64,000 bases of DNA from Warburgia ugandensis. Taxonomy: Eukaryota > Streptophyta > Magnoliopsida > Canellales > Canellaceae. This document shows positions 56,022 to 64,000 of the stretch, piece by piece; position 1 is the first letter of the stretch, and every line of letters starts with the position of its first letter. A program made the position numbers and the translations under genes. The stretch is from assembly GCA_035236585.1 (NCBI GenBank), contig CP141136.1, forward strand, positions 25,831,426-25,895,425, in the 5' to 3' direction. The notes below the pieces were generated by a model, which saw nothing but the letters and a program-made list of their open reading frames with translations, made no database searches and was not told the DNA's origin.

Positions 56022-57885
56022 TTAGCAAAACACTAATTCAGTATCTGGAGAGACTCTAGGTGACTGCTGTAGTTTCTGAGTAAGCTTTAATAATAGCTTA
56101 GACTTCTCTGTTCCTTTACTGAAATGCCTTTCCTTGGAAATGTATATAGTCAATCTCTCCAGTACCCACGAGTTCTCAAGTAAAAACTTCACAAGCTCAA
56201 TATCATTCTCGTGGTGCTTCAGAAAATCTTCTATGCGAAGACTTCCATTCTCCATTGGTCTAATGTAGTACCCACCTAGAAAGTTGTGTATTTTAACAGT
56301 TTTGAGGTGGTGCAGTAGGCAAAAGAAAGGAAGCTCCAGTGATCCCCAGAATCCTCTTTCATCTAAATCGTGCATGTCCTAAATATCACATTGCACTGAA
56401 CTGTTAGATGCGACAATTAGGCCCTACCAAGATACCGAAAATAATGTCGGAAAGATGGATGAATTAAATATGAATATACCAACCTTTCTGTCAATAAAAA
56501 TGTCATTGTCCTCCTTCGAGTTGATACTTAGAATAAAAGTCTCAAGGTTACAACAACCTCTTAACAAGTGAGCAATCCCAGGGAACTCCCATTTAGTCAA
56601 TCCTATCTTCAGTTCCAGACTTGTGATGTTAAGGATTGGAATATCTAATCTCTGAATCTCTCTTATAGATAGAGCCTGGAAAAAAACAAAAACAAGAAGC
56701 ACGTAATGGTGGTGAAAACATCTTCCTATTAGGCTCAAATAAATAGAATTCAGCATATTGATGCCTTTAGTTTGTAGTTCAGAAAGCACAGGCGACATTG
56801 GCAATTTATGGTCAACAAAATTGGGCCTTTATCTACTACTCAGTATGCATCAGACCTTAATAAAAAGCTAGATGTAAAACTGCGTCTGCCAAATATACCT
56901 GAATGCACCAACTACATAGTTTTAGATGTTTAACATTGCAAAGATTGTCAAGAAGCTTCTTCAATTTGTTGTCATAGAAATCACCCAGAACAGTAATCGC
57001 ATTTGTCAGCATTTCCTCGAAATGGATGTTGGCTTCAACAAGAGAAGACAAGTCCTTCACCAAATAGTCTGCCCTGAGATTAGCCCCTTGAACTTCTAAA
57101 GACAACAGGTTTGGAGCATAAATCTCAACCTGGGTTCCGTGTTTATCCACATAAGCACAGTCTATTATCCTCAACCTCTTAAGGTGTACATTCCCAATGG
57201 AGATATTAAGAGCACTTTTGATATTGCAATCCACTATAGCCAAGTATTCAAGTTTGGGACAGCCAGAAGTCAGATCCTTAACCATATCCCCCGTTAAATC
57301 AAGCTGCACAAGGTTCAGCATTTTAAGCGAGCTAAGCCACATGGAAGCAGACACTTTCATTTCACAGTGTTTCAATGTCAATGAGGTCAGGGATTCACAA
57401 TGAAACAGACGAGTGGGCACCTCATACTTAGGTGCATATCTCCCCAGTGAACCCAATGATTCAGTGGAAGACTCCAGATAGAGTTCCATAACATTATGCC
57501 TTACTGCAAAATCAATCCATGAATCAACCTCATCAATAGTAGGTGCATCCATATACTCAAAACTGACATGGAATTTTTGAACCTTTGAATCATCATGAAG
57601 GGTAACCGATCCACTAACAAATTTACATATATATTTTATACTTCTGAGTCGCGGGTCTCCAAAATCCATATTCCAGACAGATTTCCATATGTTTCTCCAT
57701 CTTCTAGACAACAAGCTTGTCTTGATAACATCTTCCATCGGCAAGAAAGATAATATGTGAAGAAGAACATAATCCGGTAAACCACTGATCTGATCTCTCA
57801 TAGCTTCTATGAATTCATGTCTTCTTTTAATTCTCTCGCCTTGTACCTTAGAAGTCTCCTCCATTACTTGTACCACGTTGATCAA
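56022..57885 (-). CDS. F-box/LRR/FBD-domain protein, array copy 2
   Basis: The model is complement(56022..56378, 56484..56675, 56899..57885): 511 aa, same exon plan as copy 1. Exon 2 has one extra codon (KEDNDIFID against KENGNFID). By hand count about 28 of 329 residues differ in exon 1. The F-box (residues 31-73) is identical; most changes fall in residues 82-155, for example FHVSFEYMDAPTID against FYLSFEYRELPTIA, and SLGRYAPKYE against SPRRWAPQYK. Both frames stay open, so selection may be keeping both copies. Expected role is the same SCF substrate-adaptor function, with possibly different target recognition. Confidence 0.92.
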
Positions 57886-58510
57886 CTACATAAGAACACC
57901 CACCCCACCTATCCTGTTTCAAGACAACCAACTTCAAAAGTCATTTGTTAAACATTGTTATGTTTCTCCACGGAAATAAAAATATTATTATAAAGTTCTC
58001 CAAACAATTTGTTGGTGAGAAAAAGTTCTCCAAATGATCGAATTTTCTTTTGAAAGATTTCCAGATATTTTTGTTAAAGGCTTCAAAATGTCCTAAATAA
58101 TTTGAAAAATCTCACCTTCCCAAACTAAATGTGAACTACTGAATTAAGTACAGACCTGCGAATGCAGAAACAAAGTCAAGAACAATTCATCTAATTATCT
58201 GTGTCAACCATGTCTTATATGGGATCCTAGTTTTCATAAGACCCATTCTTAAGGTGATTGAATTCATATCTCCCATACTGCATGTAAGCAATTATTCGTC
58301 CTTCCTTTTCTTATATATTACTTGAGGAAAAAGATTTAAATAGAGTTCCCAAAAAACCTGGATTTTGCAAAAGCTCTCCTGAATCTCTAGAGTATTTGCA
58401 TTACTGGACTATTCCTGAATCTGAACTTTGCAAAATGGATGGGCTAGAATTGTCAATGGCAATGGAGGTCTTGGAATCTCACTAGTTCTTTAAAAGAACT
58501 GAGTGAACTG
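57886..58510 (-). promoter_or_regulatory. 5' leader/promoter side of F-box copy 2
   Basis: Collinear with the copy 1 upstream region, including CTTATGTAGTTGATCAAC just before the ATG. Confidence 0.4.
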
Positions 58511-59940
58511 AGCGACCAAGGAGCTTTAAATAAAATTTATGGCATTTGCCTATGTAAATCCACGAATGTATACAAATCTCCTCCATTACTTCTACCTATT
58601 ATGTTGTTCAACTGCATAAGAGCACCTCCACTTACCCATCCTGTGTCAAGACAACCAACTTGAAAACCCAAATGTTAAACATTGTTATGCTTCTCCACTG
58701 AAATGAAAACCTTTGTTGTAAAGTTCTTCAAATAATATGCTGCCGAGAAAAAGTTCTTCAAATCATTGAAAATTTCTTTTAAAAATATTCCAGATTTTTT
58801 CTTCTTTGTTAAAAACTTAAAACGTCCATGGAAATAAAAAACATTGTTATAAAAAACAAGTTCTGCAAATAATTGAATTTTCTTTTGAAAGCTTTTCAGA
58901 TTTTTTTGTTAAAGGCTTCGAAATGTCCTAATTAGTTTGAATCTTCCCAAACTAAATGTGAACTTACTGAATTAAGTACAGACCTGCGAATGCAAAAACA
59001 AAGTCAAGAACAATTCATCTAATTATCTATATCAACCATGTCTTATACAAGATCCTAGTTTTCATAAGACCCATCTTAAGGGGATTGAATTCATATCTCC
59101 CATACTGCACGTAAGCAATTTTCCGTTCATCCTTTTCTTATATAGTACTTAAGAAAGAAGAGTTATGTAGAGTTCCCAGAAAGCCTGGATTTCGCTAAAG
59201 TTCTCCTGAATCTTTAAGAGTATTTAAATTACTGGACTATTCCTGAATCTGAACTCGGTTAGAATGGATGGGCTTGAATTGTCAATCGCAAAGGTGGGCT
59301 TGGAATCTCATTAGTTCTTTAAAGGAACTGAGTGAAAGGTAGATGTGTTTTAGCATGTGAAAAGGTCTGTGAATTCAGTTACTGACTCCCTATATTGGGT
59401 GAGAACAGATCTCAGATGCTGATTGAAGAATAGAGTGCAAACCAATGGGATTATTCTTGGACGTTTTAGTACTAGTAATGGTTATGCTTTGGTCTTCTTT
59501 TGGTTGTGTGTTTTAGCTTTTGAGGAGGCTGTTTGCTTCCTCTCGTTTCTGATGATGGGGTTTATAGCCCTTCAGACCAGCTATGTTTTTTTTTTCTCCC
59601 TTGTAAATTCCTTTTGTCTCAATTACCATTCAGAAAACAGAACTATGATAAAAACACATCCACCTATATGCCCTGTTTGAAGAATCAAAATGAAAAGAAC
59701 AGAAATTCAGAGGATAAACAATAGTCTTTGGATTAATTTACTATGTTTGATGACAATCAACTATAAGAATCAAAACCAAGAAGAAAACTAATTCATAAAT
59801 AAAATATTGAAGGACAGAGAGGTAAGTAACATGCCTGTAAAAGAACTGATGTGCTTGTTGGTGCTATGTACAGAGAGGTAAGTAACATGCCTGTAAAAGA
59901 ACTAATGTGCTTGTTGGCGTTATTACATAGTTAAGCTTTT
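58511..59940. repeat. F-box 5'-relic module, unit 2, proximal copy
   Basis: Keeps the plus-strand frame with FLMMGFIALQTS and an intact GAGGTAAGTAAC donor at about 59,820. An extra short duplication, CAGAGAGGTAAGTAACATGC, occurs twice (near 59,815 and 59,873). Confidence 0.5.
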
Positions 59941-60129
59941 TAGAGTAATCTATCAACTCATAACTCAGTAAAGAGGAACTAGTAATGGGTGGATGCCCAT
60001 TACTATTTTGTATCAACACATAGCTCAGTTAAGAGGAATTAGTAAGCTTTATAGAGCAATCTATCAGCTCATAACTCAGATAAGAGGAACTGGCAATCTA
60101 TCAACTCAAAACTCATAATGGCACTCTCT

Positions 60130-61510
60130 CTATTTTGTATTTTGTGATGTAATATTAGTTCTTATGGGGTGGATGTTCACTATTTCAGCGATCCAAACCT
60201 TTGGTTACAGATAAAATACCTTGGCGATGGGCATAGCTTTATGGCTTCTTTGCGACCAAGGAACTTTAAAGAAAATTTATGGTATTTGTCCATGTAAATC
60301 CAGGAATTTATACAAATCTCCTCCATTACTTCTACCTATTACATTGTTCAACTGCATTAGAGCAACCCCCACTTACCTATCCTGTTTCAGGACAACCAAC
60401 TTGAAAACCCATCGGTTAAACAGTGTTATGCTCCTGCATTGAAATGAAAACCTTTGTTGTAACTTAAAACGTCTTAGAAAAGTTGAAAAATCCTGCCTTT
60501 CCAAGCTAAATGTGAACTAAGTGAATTACGTAGGACTTGCCAGTGCAAAAGCAAAGTCAAGAACCATTCATCTAATTATCTATAATTCTGTATCATCCCT
60601 AGGTCTTGTAACAGATCCAAGTTTTCCTAAGAGCGATTCTTGTGTAGATTCAATTCATATCTCCCATATCGCACGTAAGCAATTACCCATCAATCTTTTT
60701 CTTATGTAATACCTAGGAAGGAAGAAGATGTATATAGAGTACTAATAGAACGTTTTGATTTTGCAAAAGTTTTCCTTTATCTTTAGAATTTGAATTAGTG
60801 AACTAATCTTGAATCTGAACTTTGTAAAAATGGATGGACTTGAATTGTCAGAGGCAATAGAGGTCTTGGAATCTCATTAGTTCATTAAATGAACTGAGAG
60901 AAGGATAAATGTATTTTAGCATGTGAAAAGGTATTTGAATTCAGTTACTGACACGCTTCCTATATCAGGTGAGAACAATTCTAAGATGCTTATTGAAGTA
61001 AAGATGGCCAACCCAGGGGATCAGTCTTCAACTTTCGGTAATTTTACTGGTTATGCTTGGTCTTATTTTGGTTCTGCTTTGTTAGTTTTTAAGGAAGCTG
61101 TTTGCTTCCTCACTTTTCTGATGATGGGGTTTATAGCCCTTCAAACCAACTTGGTCTGGTTTCTCTATTGTAAGTTCCTTTCGTCTTTAATAATTTTTTG
61201 AACTATGGTAAAAAGCACATCTACCCACATGCTCTATTTGAAGATAACCAACAAGCCGACTCCTTTTTATGTATGTCAATTGCAACAAGAACATGTGTCC
61301 ATCAGCTTACCGTGTTTGAAGAACACCAACTACAAGAATCAAAATCAGAAGAAAGGAAATTCAGAAGATCAACAGGAACACTTGTGTCCATCGATTCACC
61401 ATGTTTGAAGACAAACAAATACAAGAATCAAAATCAAGAAAGGAATTCAGAAGATCAAAGATTGAATTGGGGTGTGCACAGAAGGACAAAGAGGTAAGTA
61501 ACATGCCTTT
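60130..61510. repeat. F-box 5'-relic module, unit 3, upstream copy
   Basis: Full-length version; the plus-strand frame (60,923-61,201) reads FLMMGFIALQTNLVWFLYCK, and the GAGGTAAGTAAC donor is intact at about 61,490. Confidence 0.5.
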
Positions 61511-62080
61511 AAATGAACTGATATACTTGTTGGTGTAATTACACTGTTAAACCATGATCTAGCAACTCATGACTCAGTAGGGGAACCAGAACGAAGGTAT
61601 AGTTGTACTCAAAATCTTACCCCCAATGGCTTTAAGAAGAGTAGAAGAGGGGACTGAGAAAGAAGAGAGACAGAAAATGAGACAAAAAGTCTTTCAATGT
61701 GGAAAAGCAATGCGGCATAAGAAAATATACGGAAGGACAACTCAAAGGATGAGTCCAACAGCGTTTCGACGTAGTTTTTGTATTTTTTGCATCAAATGAA
61801 GCGTCTCCTTAAAGATTTCGGAATAACCAATTAAATCACTAGCCTTGACAACAACAAAGTGATAGTGAAATGATATCACCACCCCATTTTTCCACAATGG
61901 ACTCTCTCTATTTTGTATATTCTGATGGAGTTCTTATGGGATGGATGCTCGCCATCTCAATAATCCAAACCATTAGCCATTAATAAAATACCTTGGTGAT
62001 AGGTAAACCTTTATGGTTTCTTTCTGATCAAGGAATTTTAAAGAAAGTTTATGGTCTAGGTAAATCCAAGAATTTAAATC

Positions 62081-62345
62081 TCAGGATCATCCAAGAAGAT
62101 TTATGTCCGAGATAGGACCCAGAAGATGGACGGTTCTTAGTACCAAATATCTTGGTCCAAATGTAACATATAGATCCTTCATCCAGTGTTAGGATAAACC
62201 AACAGAGAAAATCTACGTCTAAGATGGGACCCAGAAGATGAACACTTGGTACTACCAAACATGTCAGATTAAAGTAACATGTAGATGCTTCGATCAGTGT
62301 TAGGATAATCCAATGGACAAGATCAATTTGTAAGATGGGACCCAA
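62081..62345. repeat. About 110-bp subrepeats, unit 3
   Basis: Three blocks, the second as GGATAAACCAAC. Confidence 0.7.
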
Positions 62346-62672
62346 AATATGAACAAAAGAGAGCTCTAAAGAAAGTTGGCGGAGATGAACTAAGGCAACA
62401 GTAAAGTACCCTGGAGCAGATGAACGTGTTATGCCTTTTGAAGGTTGTCATTTTACAATATTTTGGTCTTATACATCCATCCAGAGTTTGCTTCTCGCCT
62501 CTGAAACCTCTTATCTAAAGGTGCAGGTATCTTGATTTGTGTTTGCTGTTTTCAGTTAGCCCCTACACTTTCAATACACTTTGCACGTAGTCTTCCAAAT
62601 TCAGTTTATTCATAAGTTGTCCCCAACTTCTAAAATGATTTTTCTATAAGCGCTGATGCTGGAAACTGAAGA

Positions 62673-62756
62673 GGAGCCTTGGCAGGCAGTTGAGTTGTTG
62701 CCATGTGACCTTGAGATCATATATTTAAGGCATGGAAACAGCCTCTTGCAAAATGC
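62673..62756 (+). mobile_element. 5' half of an Au-like SINE, unit 3
   Basis: GGAGCCTTGGCAGGCAGTTG to CCTCTTGCAAAATGC, the same truncation as in units 1 and 2. Confidence 0.8.
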
Positions 62757-63037
62757 AAACGGCTTTCTTTCTCATTTACTTATGAAAACCAGTTTTGGAA
62801 ATTAGAAGGCAACTTATGGACTAAGTAAATTTGAGTCGCTATTATGTAGACCATCCTTAAAGTGTTGGGGCTGATCACAAACCGTGTTGTGCTTTACGCT
62901 TGTGCTTTCTTCTTTATCATTGTCCAATGCCTTCCATTAGGATTTCAACAATTTCCATTAATGTCCACTATGTTATCTCCTTATTTCCTTCGACTCAATA
63001 TGTCATGTTTCCTGAACCAATCTCTTTTCAAGTTGTT

Positions 63038-64000
63038 TGTTGAGAAATGTGCAGAGTTCTGATATCACTATTGCGGAAGCTACTGATGCAATCTAGATAT
63101 AACGATCTGTACAGATTTAGCCACCAAATATGGGAATCTGAGATCACACATGCATAAACACAGAGATTTACGTGGTTCAGCCTGATCTGGCCTACGTCTA
63201 CGGGAAAAGAGAAAAACCTCACTAGATTGAATAGGAATATAATGGAGGAGGAGGAGGATCACAACCAAATCCTCTCTCTCTCTCTCTCACAACATCTCAT
63301 TGCTAGCTTCAGCTACGACAATATACTCTGCTTCTATTGTCGATAAAGCAACATACTTCTGCAACTTGACTGCCAAGATACAGCTCCCCTTTCAAAAGTG
63401 AATAAAAATCCTAATGTTGATTTTCTGCCATCCAAATCTCCTGCCATGTCTGCATCTATGTATCCTTCCAAGACAGGTTCTGATTCTCCGAAACACAAGC
63501 ACAACTTGGATGTGCCCTTAAGATACCTCAAGATCCACTTCACTACTTCCCAGTGATCTCAAGATCCACTTCAAAACCTTCAGGTTGTTCCATGTAGATA
63601 TCTTCCTCTAAATCTCCATGAAGAAATGCAATTTTCACGTCCATCTGTTCAAGCTCCAAATTTAAGCTAGCAACCAATCCGAGTACACTTCGGATTGAAG
63701 TCATCTTCACCACCAGTAAGAATATCTCATAAAAATCGATTCCTTTCATTTGTTCGAAGCCTTTAACGACCAATCGAGCATTGTGCTTTGCTAGCTTTCC
63801 ACTGCCATCCTTCTTGAGCTTGAACACTCATTTATTCTTCAGTAGTCTCTTGCCCTTAGGAAGCTTCGCTAACTCGTAAGTCTTGTTCTTTTGCAGTGAG
63901 TCAAATTCCTCCTGCATAGCTTGCATCCATTTACTCGTCTACATGACTTTCTGCTTCATGGAAACTTCCTGGCTCCCCCTCTTCAATAAGTGTGATATAC
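63038..64000 (-). mobile_element. Ty1/copia retrotransposon, unit 3 copy, heavily deleted
   Basis: The LTR starts as in the other units after the same TTGTT (63,033-63,037) but stops at a CT-microsatellite near 63,288. It then jumps to RNase H (SKLCLCFGESEPVLEGYIDA, LDGRKSTLGFLF). RNase H is joined to the N-terminal RT half (LEQMDVKIAFLHGDLEEDIY, EQPEGFEV), so the YVDD half is gone. CTCAAGATCCACTTC appears twice, 26 bp apart, at that junction (63,531-63,571). Confidence 0.88.

Larger units (their letters stand above)
35105..59995. repeat. Tandem segmental duplication, unit 2 (24.9 kb with an 8.3-kb insertion)
   Basis: Same order as unit 1. Removing the LTR insertion and its 5-bp duplication leaves 16,565 bp against 16,584 bp in unit 1. 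Private changes include about 210 bp deleted near 35,822, a SINE gained at 53,610, and the integrase core of its copia deleted near 48,840. Confidence 0.92.
59996..64000. repeat. Tandem segmental duplication, unit 3 (start only)
   Basis: Begins with TGGGTGGATGCCCATTAC like the others and is collinear with unit 1 until the copia element, which is badly deleted. The F-box gene of this unit would lie beyond the window. Confidence 0.9.

Noticed and set aside
1-64000. CRISPR arrays, bacterial operons, organelle insertions, telomeric or rDNA repeats
   Set aside because: None seen; the regular repeats present are minisatellites or transposon parts, and coding genes have plant introns.
1-64000. A wholly new molecular system
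   Set aside because: All well-supported genes fall into known plant families or known element classes. The open questions concern regulation and duplication history.

Overview
This is nuclear DNA from a flowering plant. It has intron-containing plant genes (an FBS-type F-box gene, an E-class PPR gene, FBD F-box genes), many copies of an Au-like tRNA-derived SINE, a TNT1/Tork-like Ty1/copia element, LINE remnants and large gypsy-style solo LTRs. The species cannot be read from the sequence.

Left part (1-18,520), low copy. It opens with a decayed cysteine-rich receptor-like kinase (CRK) pseudogene that is split by SINEs, one of them inserted inside the kinase catalytic region with a visible target-site duplication. 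After a broken tRNA-Phe and two more SINEs comes a complete minus-strand gene of the stress-induced F-box family FBS (three coding exons, 184 aa, a probable 5'-UTR intron, a TATA box and upstream G-boxes). Then come SINE and LINE debris, an intronless PPR gene (minus, 439 aa or slightly less), and a four-exon plus-strand gene of 118 aa that encodes a signal peptide plus one Inhibitor_I9 (subtilisin propeptide) domain and no protease. A solo-type LTR with about 93-bp inverted ends lies just before the array.

Right part (18,521-64,000), a tandem segmental array. A unit of about 16.6 kb is present as unit 1 (18,521-35,104), unit 2 (35,105-59,995) and the start of unit 3 (59,996 to the window end). 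Each complete unit holds dispersed-repeat modules, an old minus-strand copia element in the same TTGTT target site, LINE fragments, and one three-exon F-box/LRR/FBD gene (510 and 511 aa, both open). Unit 2 is 8.3 kb longer because a giant LTR-type element (40,162-48,482) landed in its copia element and was itself hit by a 2.6-kb relative in the opposite orientation (45,260-47,868). A SINE at 53,610-53,764 is in unit 2 only; unit 1 keeps the empty site.

Overall, the array is an F-box/FBD gene family growing by tandem duplication of a transposon-laden block. The order of events can be read directly: copia insertion, then block duplication, then LTR and SINE insertions in unit 2 and a deletion in the copia of unit 3. 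I found no CRISPR array, operon, rRNA or organelle insert, and no convincing unknown molecular system. The most notable items are the stand-alone I9 inhibitor gene, the F-box array with its recurring 5'-end relics, and the nested giant LTRs. Exon models and homology calls come from reading the sequence by eye.
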